In this document: positions 15,101 through 27,100 of the stretch, piece by piece
How positions within the stretch are numbered: position 1 is the stretch's first letter
How the letters are laid out: every line of letters begins with the position of its first letter
DNA from: Strix aluco
Lineage: Eukaryota > Chordata > Aves > Strigiformes > Strigidae
Reading direction: 5' to 3'
Assembly: GCF_031877795.1 (NCBI RefSeq)
Contig: NC_133931.1
Location: 70,903,429-70,967,428, forward strand
Length of the DNA stretch: 64,000 nt
Translations under genes and position numbers: made by a program
Notes under the pieces: generated by a model
Database searches by the model: none
The model's input: the letters and a program-made list of their open reading frames with translations, nothing else
Told to the model about the DNA's origin: nothing

Positions 15101-18100
15101 CCATGATCTTGATGGTGAATTGAATTTGGTTCCCTTTTTGCCCTGATGATAAATGCCTTTTCTTTTAGGGAGACTCTTGTTATGCAGGAGATGTTAGTTT
15201 CAAGTATTTCCAGCTAGAGCGGGGGAGGCAGAGTGTGTCGTTCTTCCATCCTCGCCTCACAGCCCTCCAGTCTCTGGGAGAGATGATGGGTGCAGGTCCT
15301 TCTGCTGTGGTTCAGGAGAAAGGACTGACTGAGAAGCCTGACTCTTGGAGAGCTTTGTGAAGCGGAACCCTGACACCTGACCCTAGGGTGCAGAGCCATC
15401 AGCACTAGCTGGGTTAAAGAAAACAAAAAGATCTTTTAAAAGAGCAAAAGAAACCCTGACAGAAGACATCACAGAATTTATATTTCTAAAGTAAAAAAGG
15501 TAATATTGATAAATCAACATTTTGCTTTTATTCTTCTCTAAAACAGAGCCATCACAGGACTTCCACGTAATAAAGATGGACTGGAAAATGCAGATTATGT
15601 GAGAAATAATCTGCAAATGATAAATTTTTAATTGAATGGGTGCAGCTAATCCCAGCAGAGACAGCAGAGGTGATTCCTGGTTTGTATGTCTTGAAACACT
15701 ACAGAAATTCTAGCAGACAAAGAGTTAGGGTGCCTACCTTTGAAAAGCAAGAAAAGTGACCTGAATAAATTGTGGCAAAATCTTGACCTCAGCTCTGGGC
15801 TAAATTCTGGGAAGGCTGGTGTAGCTGGCAAAAGGTTGATGGAGAGGAGTAGTCATGATTGTGGTCATTGTGGCTTTATGAAACTTTTCAAACAAAACTT
15901 GCTTTGGTGAGATTGCAAGGTGAAGAGTGAAGTAACTTGCAGGGATGTGATGTACTGATTTAGTCAAGTGACTTTCCAGTTACAAATTTACACTTGAAAG
16001 TGTGGTTGCCACTGAAATGTCATTATATCTGAAGCTGGTAATTCTCTTTCAGTGTGTGAGGACAGTCGTATACTCAGACTGGCTGGTGTCCTTTCCTCTG
16101 CTCTGAATTAAAAGAATTGGATGTGCACCCAGACACACACTGACCAGTGCAATCCCAGTTACCTCTGAATACACAGTCTCTGGCTGTTGAATGAAAGTCT
16201 GTGGAGTGTAGCAGGGTGTATGAGTAATGAGCTATGTAGTGGAAAGCTTTGCTGCTCTTGCCACTTTAGTCCCAGCTTAAGTATGTGAGCCTGAAATAAT
16301 GCTGGCTTAGTCTATGTTCAGCTGGTGGAGGGGAAGAGCTGCTACTTGACTCACTTTGGAAGCAGCTCTCTGGATCTCATCATTGCAGTAATGATGGAGA
16401 AGTGCAGGTTCTTCCCATCGTGGCACTGGTACTGAAAACTCTGCCCTTAAAGGACTTCTTCAATATTTTCTAAAAGACGTGTAACTAAAAAATGCAGGAT
16501 TTTGTATATTGAACTAGTTGATTAAAAAGTTGATCTCCAAAGCAGGTTTGGAACACATTTACTAGTTACTAGTAAATTACTAGTTGCAACATCTGTATCC
16601 TGAGAAATGAGAGAATCCTATTTCTCTACTTCTGTAACAAAGATGGGAGATGTCTAACTGTCTTCCTACTCTAGAATAGTCCTAAGGTCTCCAAAAGAAA
16701 GTTGACTTCTGCAATGTTTTTTCTTAGCTCCTTTCCTCCACTAACCTCAGTGTTCTCATAGGTGTCCTCCTCACAACCACTCTTACTCCCAGGTTCCCCT
16801 TCTTAAATACTTATCACAGAGGCACAGCCACCATCACTAACTGGCTCGGCCTTGGCCAGAGGTGGGGCTGACTTGGAGCCGGGGGAGCTTTGAGAAGCTT
16901 CTCACAGGGGCCACTGCTGTAGCCCCCTCCCCTGCTACCAAAACCCCCCTCCACAGACACACCCAGCACAACCTCTTACTCAGATTACATTTCTTGCTCT
17001 GCCCTGGAACTTGTGTGTCTCATGCTCTGAACAAAAAAGAAAGCTGAAAGATAATTTTAAAGAACTGTGAGCAGTCTTTATCCTGCTTAAGTACACTGTC
17101 TGTCTCTGGTCTTACACCAGGTTTTGTAGCGGGTAGTATGAATTTAGTCTGAGCCTCTAAGATTCTCTCTTTAAGTAGTTTCTCTGCTACCTCAAAAATG
17201 TTTTGCTTCTTTAGTTGGTTCTTTTTTTTTTTTTAACACTGTTATTTCATTTCCCATTTTGAAATCAAGCAGAAGGGGCCATGGACTTTCTGGATTTTGT
17301 TGTTCCTGAGAGGGTGATGAATTTGAGTAGGCTATCATCACTCTCGTAGTTTTTTGACAAGAAAACAGACCAGGTCTTGTGCACAACACAGGGCCAAATC
17401 ACGTGTGGCTTCTGCTCTCAGGTGCTTCTCAGTTAGCTGGCAATCTACAGGCAGAAACTAAAGTTCTTCAGTAGGGTTGTGTTTCCTGCTCTGGTAACTC
17501 AGCTGATCTTTCTCAGCACATCATGGCAAATGAGCTGAAAGGTTTCTGTAAGAGCTTATGAGTCATAACCAATGCATCACCATCTAATGAAAACTTGAAA
17601 GTCTCATTTAAAGCAGTTACTGAAAGATGTAGTCATAAATTTGGTTCTTAATCATGCTAATAATCTCACGTGTCTTGATATGTAGTTTATGATAACAGAC
17701 ACGTATGTCTTGATAAAGAACTATTTCTCCGTAGTCAGAAACCAGAGGACACTCTTTCAGGCTGGTATTTGTATCATAGCACAAGCATCAAAAATTAACA
17801 AGGCTTCCCTTTTCCACTTGTTAGCCCCCAGACTCTGACATTTGTGATCCTCCTTTTGCTAGCAGTGATGCTCGAAGTGGTAGTTACCTGTTCTGTTTTC
17901 ATTTAGAGGACAAACACTCCAAGGAAGAGGTTCTTGGAAGGAGTTTATGAAATACCACATCACCCAGGTTAAAACAGTGTTGTAGTATAAGCTCACCAGA
18001 ACCGACACCATCCATGAACCAACCCCTGCAGAAAGCACAACATCTCAGCTTAGAAAAGCTTTGGAAAAAATTATCAGTTACAGCACTTGCTCTTAGAAGC

Positions 18101-21100
18101 TCACATTTCCTAATTTTTCAAGATTTTCTGTTTCCCCTGAGAGACGTTTCACATGAAAGACGGCCATTTGTGTCCTTAGTAGCCAAACAGTGGTGCACAG
18201 TCCCCCAGCTCACCAGCCCTGCTCCAGGAAGGCTGACACTCCTTACTTAAATCTAAGATTAGGGTTGAAATCTTTGCTCTAGTATGTAATACATTGTTTT
18301 CTACAACACAGGACAACTTTAATAACGGAAAACAAAAGAGACTGAAGTTTCATAGCATGCTATAGCTGCATGAGGGCACTCTTTTGTCTCAAATCATGGA
18401 CCTATGCCCTAAAATGGTAATTGTTTTGCTCCTACGATAAGGAAGGAAGAATAACACCACCATGATTTCTGCTTGCTTGCATTTTTGCAAAGGGAGGATG
18501 GACATGCCTAATTGTAGGAGATGAGTTTAGCTGAAGGCACCACCCTGCTGCTTGGTATTTCTTCCTGGTTGCCCTCTGGCCCTTAGATAAGTCCTCTTAC
18601 CCCTTCTCCTCCCACACACCCCCACAAGCATGGCTGTTGCTGCCAATCCCATTTTCAGGCATCTGTTTAAAGCAGGGCATGATCCAGCAGTGCTGGCTGG
18701 AGCATCAGAGGGTTTCTCCTTGCCCCTGCAGGCAGGAGGCTGCTATCTCAAAACTGGTAGAACCGATGGTTCAGCCCTTTAACAGTGGCTGCTCCCATTC
18801 ATTTTTTGCAGCCTAATAATGTATGCAGGACATAAGATACGTTTTTTCAGTGTATATTAAACTGAATAAATAAAAAAAAATTGCTGGTACAGGACTGCAC
18901 ACTGGTCTGATGCACGCTGGCGTGTGGATTGTCCCTTGTGCCCAGCCATGTTGTTAATCTCCTTTCAGTAACCCCACTGTGCCCCCCTGTCCCAAAGGGA
19001 AACTTTCCCACATGCTTTAGGATCTTTAGCAGGTGCTAGTCTCCCATCATGATTTTGTATCTTTCTGTTCCCCCTCCAGTCCGACTGTCCCTGGAAGGAG
19101 AAGACTGGCTCCTGGAAGGACTCTGAGGGAGGAGCGAGAAGAACTGTGGGCAGGCAGCTTTGTGTAAGTTCCAAGGTATGGTAGGAATGGGGCAGAGTTG
19201 GCTAGCAGAACTCTAGATCATTATGCTTCCCACAGCAAAGGTTATGAGGCTGCCATGTGCTTGGGGTAACACCTGATGGGAGCGATATAGAATCATAGAA
19301 TGGTTTGGGTTGGAAGGGACCATTAAAGATCATTTAGTCCAACTCCCCTGCAATGAGCAGGGACATATTTGACTAGATTGGGTTGCTCAGAGCCCTGTCC
19401 AGTCTGACCTTGAATGTTTCCAGGGAGGGGGCATCTACCACCTCACTGGGCAACCTGTTCCAGTGTCTTACCACCTTCATTATAAAAATTTTATATCCTA
19501 ACAAGCACCTGGCACAGATCTGTAGGAAGTGAGTGCTGGGTGGGAGGTCAGCTGCGGTTCCTTGACCTGGGACACCGAGAGACGTACCGACTCCTCCGAG
19601 GTAAGGCGAGATGGTGTTCCAGGCACCAATGCTGCCTTTCCTCAGGCACTGTCCTAGGGCCAGTTCGAGATGCAACAGTGGGATTCCTTCAAAGAGAAGA
19701 GCGATGAAGTATGGGATCAGGAAAGCCCCTGAAAACACAATTAAGTGCAATTGAGCCACATGATTATCTACATCTCACTGAAATTACTGTTTTGTAATTT
19801 GTCTGCTTTATGACCCTAACAAAGTCCTTGTGGGATGTGTTGAGAAAGAGATCATTACTAGGGATACCTGCCAAGTAACATCTGTTACTGGTAATTTTGT
19901 TGGTGAAGATGTAGGAGGAAGGACTGGGATGCTTAGTGCTGCAGGACACTTTCCCTCTGGCAGTGCTACAGCCCATTATAAATAGCCTCCCTATTTCCTC
20001 CATTTCCCTTTTTTTAAGCATCTTCTTTTCTCCTCCTGCTCATAAAGCACAAGGGTTTGCCTCTCCCCTATACCGTCTGTTTCTCCTTCAGTGCATTGTT
20101 CCCTCCCTAAAGCTCTCAGGTGTGTGCTCCTCCATCCTCCCCTGGTAAACAGGATTTTGTGCCAGAGACCCCCAAGAGGACAGATTATTGCATGAAGTTG
20201 TGCTCAGAGCACAGAGCCTCTGGCTAATGAAAAACTGAAAGCAAGACTGAAGTTGTTCTGTGAGATGTGGGAAGAATGAAACCTGATTTCCTCCTGTTTT
20301 GTATCCCCTACATCTTCCCTGTTTTCCTCACAGCAGCTCCCTTGAGCCAGAGGCAGCACATGCTGTTGGGTGCCTGCAGACAGGTATCAATCCTGTCAGC
20401 AGCCTGGCTGATTCCTGCAAAATGGTGTGCAATGCTTCATCTCCCTGCCTTGCCTCAGAAGGGACATGGGTTTGGGTCTCCCTCCTTTGCACAGATACTC
20501 ATTTTCATGAGACCAGGAGAAGTTTCAACAGTATGTTTAAACCACCTGCCCAAACATCCAATTAGATTGAAATAGTGTAATAGATTGAGGGTTATTGCCA
20601 TGACCAACAACCACTGTGACCACAAAGCCTCTTTTCTCTGGGGAAACAAAGACAGAAGTCCTGCCTCAGCCCCCTCCCAATCCTCCTACCAACTCACACT
20701 GACTGTGCTCCTCATCACTTTGTCAATAAACCTGTGCCTACTATTCCAGCTTTGCCTCCAAATTCATATCTGAGTGTGCCCAGCTCTGCTCTTCCAGCTC
20801 TGGAAACCTTCCTCCCTCCCTTCCTCCCTCCCTCCCTCCCTCCCTCCCTCCAGGCTGGCAGGGTGAACAGCACCACCATCACCATCTGAGAGAGCAGAGC
20901 AGAACAGCTTGGCTCTCCTCTCAGTCTTCAGCCCCGAGAGGGAGCTGGAGGAATGTACAAGGATTTCTGGTCTCTTCCTGGAATGGCTCCTGTGTTTTGC
21001 AATCACTGACTGTTTAGAAAGACTGGGCATATAAATCGAGTCACTTGGGCTAGGTATTGCAATAACTTTGCTACCTATTGCTAGGTGCTGCAATAGCTAC

Positions 21101-24100
21101 ATACAATATCCAGAGAAGGTTTGTTGTTTAATGGTTTAGCCCTTTATCAAGAAATACAGAGGAACAAAAATTGGCAAAGCTCTTCTCAATGATGGACTGT
21201 TCTTAATTGGCCAAAGGTGGAAATAAACGTCTCTCCTTATGATCTGATTTCTTAAGATGTTTTTAACCGCTGAGAAGCAGATTTGAAATAGGAGTCTCAC
21301 AGTTAATTCCCAGTATGTTAAATCCTCAATCTGGATCCTCAGTAGCCATGCTCAGTAGTCCCCTTGCTTGGAGGAAGCTCTAAAGTGGCTGTTATAACCC
21401 CTCTCCCAAGAGAGAGATTTACAGAAGGAGTTAAGGACCACAATAGTTTGTTTATTAACTGTTTTACCACCTGATGAAATCTCACCTGGAACTACCTACT
21501 GAAGCTTCCATGTAAATACTAAGGAATTTGTACGTCCCTTCTGCAAGAACTCAGTAACCTCTTGCCATGCTCAGTCCTGCACTCTCCTTCAAATCTGCTG
21601 CAATATCCCCTTACACATCACACCTGAGGGCACCCACCTAGCCCTCCTGACAGCCCGATGCCTTGGGCTGTCTCCTGGGAAGAGCAAAATATTCACACAA
21701 GTGACTGGAGTACCGGAACTCTGCTTCTTCTCCTGGCTGCCTGGCCACACACCATCCATTGCTGCAATCTGTGCAATGCCGAGCCCTTGCTAGCAGAGTG
21801 CCCTGTAAGGGATCAACTTGTCTCCCATATCATATCTCCCTGGAAATAACCGTGTAATAATTAGTGCAAACTGCCCTCTGTTATCTCTCTCCCCTTTTCT
21901 GTTTGCTAGTTGAACCACTGACAGCAGAGCATGTTTAGATATTCTGCTGATAAAAGCCTGTTTACTTTGTGCTGGCTTGTACGTAACTCTAGTCATATTT
22001 ACAGCATGGCAAAACATAATGTCACACGTGGAAAGAAAATACTGGTTTTCCATGAAAGCAATATAAAAAGCATGCTATCTGCAAATATGAAAATATGGCA
22101 GAAGATTGGGCTAAGAAGAAATATTTAATGGAGCTAGTCTTTCTCAAACCTAATTCACATAAATGGTTTGTAGTGTAAATACATATTTTCAGATATTCAT
22201 TCCTTTGCTTTACAGTATTTTTAGGCAAAAAGGAGATAGTCAGGAAAAGCACAGACAGTCTGCTCAAGCACTTGAAGCTTACTCTTTTCTGCAATAAAAT
22301 CCCCCACCCATAGAAAGAAAAAGAATACCAGAAAGGTATCAGGTACCTAATAGTGGGTAGGAACCCTCTGGCACTATATAGTCAAGGCTTCTGTTTAACA
22401 GGTAAGGGAGGATGTGCCAGAAGTCAGAATTTAAATACCTTTTTTTTTTTTTTTTTAATGCCATGAGAAATCTAACCATGAAAAAGACAAGAAGAAAATC
22501 CAAGATGCAGAATGAAGCAGCAAGCTGGTACTTAACACAGAGCATGTATCACAAAACAGAGCATTCAGACACAGGCACAGCAAAACCCTATCAGCACCCA
22601 TATGGTGTGTAGCACAGCAGAAACTCAGTAGGTTTGGCTTCCATGAGGCATGGGAAAAAGAAACTTTAGCGGAAACAATCATAAAGTGCCAGTAAGCAAA
22701 TTATTCTATATCTGGATATTCTAGGTATATTTTTATCTAGATATTCTGGATCTATATGCTCCATAGTGAATGGAAAATAAAATACATACATAAGAAACAA
22801 GCCCAGGGGGAACCTCTATAAACAAAATTCTGGCTTCAGTAACTTTTTTCCTATCAAAAAATGAATAAGAAAAATGATCGTGATAAGCATTTGTAAGTAC
22901 CTTAAAAGCCTGGAGAAATGCCCATAAAAATCAGAAGTATAACCAGGGCACAATTTATTTATATTCCTGAGGTGTGAACTAGGAAAATTTTAGTCTACAC
23001 CATTCATTCTGTCAGAAGGACACTCAAGATGCAAGTAGAGACATGCACTACTAAAATAAGTTCAAGGAAAAAAAGCCCTAAACTGTCCACACTCTACCAG
23101 AGTTAAAACTTATTTTGGAAGGAGATCCTGCACAAGGATCCTGCAAAGTCGAGGAACAATGCCTGTGCACAGGAGAAGGCACAGAAAGCCTACAAGAGCT
23201 TTTTCAAATCAGGCTGTCATCAGCTACAAATGCTGCACATATCGGTAAGTTGGTTTCATTAACAACAGTGTCCCAAGTGTCAAGGAGCACCAGCGTGTAG
23301 CACGATCGGTATCATTGCTAACTCAGAAGAACCATTAGAGTAGAGACAGCTCTATAGTCATGGCAGTAGAAAAGAAAATACCTGGTGCACTCTAGATACA
23401 CTGAAGGTTTTTAAAACCTGACCCCTCAACTGCAATGTACAAGCAAATCAGGTCAGAAAAGCAACTGCTCAACCATATTCAACCCTCTACCTGCAAAATG
23501 ACACTTGAAGGGCACAGTTTTTGTTGTATCATCTATATATGATAATCTGGAAAAGTGCATGAACTACTACGCTGCCTGTTGAGAATCGCTGATGCACCGG
23601 AGGGCAGAATGACCAGGAGGCTACGAAGGAGCACAGTCTAAAGCTGAATCATGGCAGCTGGCAAAGCAGAATGAAGTGGCCAAATTGGTTTTGTCACATC
23701 TTAGAAAGAGAGAGCAATACACCTCACTACTGGAAATGTAAAGCAGTTTGAAGTATCAGCCAGGTGACCTCCTAATCAACATGTAACACGACCAGCAGAA
23801 ATTGATGATCCTCATTGAGAAGCAGAGAAGAAAACCCAATACCTTTCCTTGATGTCGGAGTGCCAGTGAGGATTTGCTTAATGGTAGAAAAAACTTAGAA
23901 GAACTGATGCACATGCTCAGTATTGCATCTTCCCAAGTGCCTGCAGATCAGCTAGCAGAAGTAAGGCAAGTAACTTGAAATGGTGATCTAAAGACACAAC
24001 AATATTTGGAAGGCTGGAACATGAATAATAAATTTCCTTCAGATCAGAGATTTAGTAATGGAAAAAAATAATTATAATGAAGACGGAAATGACCTGGAAA

Positions 24101-27100
24101 GTGGCAAAATAATAATTCCAAAGGAAACACATCTGTACAGCCTGAAAAATCCAGAAAGAACATCTCAGTACAATACAATGCAATGAGCGTTCAGAGATCC
24201 ACTTCACCAGTTCTGCTGATACCTAGGAGAAATGGTGATGGATGCATTTTTCCAAAAGACTGAGAACTTAATGGCAAGATACCTGGGATAATTTGTTTTA
24301 CCTACAAGAAATTGCAATAGGTGGTAACTAGTTCAGATACCGAGAAAAAGCCATTAGCTATTGAAAGGGAATTATTAGACCTGTCTCCCTTTCTCCATGG
24401 GAGTTCAGTTAAGCAGTGTAGTAACTAACACAGCAACTAATCACTTCAAGACATCAGGTAGGAAAAAAATCAGCAACTCAATCTTATTCACCTCTCTCTC
24501 TGGAAAACAATACTTCATGATCTTTGTTACATCTTCTGCACATGCCTTAATCCAGATGAAAAGTATGAGCTACTATAAATGTCATATTTGTGCAGCATAT
24601 TTCAATTTACAGGCCACATTGCATGTCTTACAGACTCTGAAACTTTGCAGGGTTGAGTTTCCCATGTAAATGACTATATCTCCTTGAGCAACAATGAAGG
24701 AGCTAAAGCCATGTCCAGAAAACCAAGGGGGCAATAGCCATTTCAGACAAAGGTGGGTAACACATGTAGATCAATTTATAAAATAACCTTGTTGAGCTTC
24801 CCTATGAAATACTCATGCCTGAAGGATACAAGTGAGCAGCACCCACGTGCAAACCTGAGCTGTAAAGGGCAACCAAGTACAACAAGTTATGAAAGGATCG
24901 ACCCCAAATGCCTTTTCACTAAAGATTTAAGCAGGACATGGTAACAATCCAGAAAATGAAACTTTTTACTTGTAACATAATTAATTTTTCTACTAGGGAG
25001 TGAATCATTCCGCTCTTCCCAATATACTTCTTTTTTCCCCCTAACAAACAGTATCTTCCAGGTATACCTGTTGCTCCTCTCAGATTTTATTTTCCTTCTG
25101 AGGACACAGTGAGCCAGGCAACTGCATTTTGCAGCAAGTTGTAGTTCAAATTCTAGCAAAAGGTGAGGCAGGCTATGGGTTATGAAAGTCTGTAAATCAT
25201 TGTCCCAGAAGTAAACAGTTCTCCATTTTTAGCAGGACTTTAGTGTTCATTTGTATTTTACATTAAAGATACTTTTCAGTCATCCTGTAGGCTTGGGCAC
25301 TATGCACATTTTTAATACCCATGGGTTAGGCAAGCATATGTACTAGCTATAATCAAAAGTAAAACACTGCAGTAAGTTCCAGCTAGAACTGAGTTGCTTT
25401 ATTTTTTTTAAGTATACTCAGATGACTGTATGTGTACATATATAGCTATATGACTTGTTTGAGTCTCAGTTTTAAGTGACAAACTATATACTGGGCCATT
25501 TAGAGACTTCTTTTCAATCCCAGTTGCCTGGGAACCTTTGTATTTGTCTCCACTTACTGTGGCAAACAGCCTTCATATCCATTAGTCATGAAAAGTAAAT
25601 AGCTAACTTAACCCAGGCAATAAATCCAAATAATCAGTAACGACAGCAGGCGATAAATGTCAGCAAAACTGATATTATATTAGATCCAAGTTACTGAGTA
25701 ACACTAATGTGCAATGAATAAGGTCCAGAGGTCTGATGAGAACAGCTGACATGAGACAAATATACAAGCACTTATTTTTATCTCTTGTTTTTGAAAAGAT
25801 TTAGAAATGAGGAAAAGTACATTGCCTAACTCTTAAACACTTGGATATCACCTGAACCAGCTGTGAAACTGTGATCTGCACCCCAGAAGCCATTCAGCTT
25901 TAGAGCACATCTATGCCATATCCATATGAGGTTTCGCTGCATTTGGCGCTGTGGCTGCAGGCACGGAGCCCCTGCACCTCTCAGGGCTCCTAGTTAACCC
26001 CTATGCTACTGGTCTCTCCCATGTTCACATTTTCAGATGCACACAAGCAGGATTTATGTTCCAGTACCCCTGAAAATCTGTCAAGTTTTGCATGAGTTGT
26101 TTGCTTTCAAAAATCCCAAATCACATCACTGCTTTAAGTTAGCAGAAGAAAAACACAACTACATTATACACTGGTGTAAACCCAGCAGCTCTGTCTTGGT
26201 GGTCTTCATGACTCAGTCAAACTCTTCCAACACCAGCTTTCTGGGATAAATTATTCACAAACCCCATAGCACTTTGTTACAGAGTCCATCATGCTGTTGA
26301 GCTCTCTGAGCCCTTTGTTAAAATCCAGTGACCAAACATTGGCCATACATCCATACATTGAGCTTTATTCACCACTGTCTTGTGCCACTGTAGTGATGCA
26401 AAGTAGCTATATACCATTACTGAGTCTACTAGCTATTTTATACCAATTTTTCACTGACAAAATTACTGCTCGTGGTGCAAAAGAATGACTCAAACTTTGT
26501 CCTGTCAGCATTTTCCTATTTTTATTATCTTTAAACCTGCTCTAAAACTGGTCTTTTTTGTCCCTAGCAGCTCATGTGGGAGGTATCAGTGCTCAGAAGC
26601 TGGATACACAGGCACACAGACTTTCCGAGAATTGTGTGGTCCATAAGAAATGTTGTCATGGGTCTCCTGCACTTGCACTCACACCTTTCCTGGGGTGATA
26701 AAGGTCTGTAGGATAGGAATGCAGGGGACTCTGGAGGTGGGGGATGGAGGAGAGAGATCATCCTTCTGTAGGAGGCGAGTGTTGCTGATCTTCTGAAGTG
26801 AGGCCAGGATCTGAAGAGGTTGCAAACAGCTGGCCACAGCTAGTTCCCCACGTCCAGCACTGAGAAGTGACCCTTGTTGCTTCATGGGAAGGTGTGAGAA
26901 CCTTTTTATGGTCAGTAAAATAATATTTCATCTTAATCCATAATAGAGATTTGCACAAAACCCTGAAGCACGAATTTCATGCAGCCTCATGCCATTGGTG
27001 GCCCCAGAAGCAGCTCTGTGTAATGAGATGTGCGGAGGACATGCATCCTGCTATGGTCCTATCTGTTAATTTCAAACCTTCCACTGAGCACTTTGTGTTA

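Noticed and set aside
22700..24700. Possible LTR or retroviral sequence in SLC6A18 intron 1
   Set aside because: No TG...CA ends, primer binding site, gag/pol motif or repeat pair could be seen.
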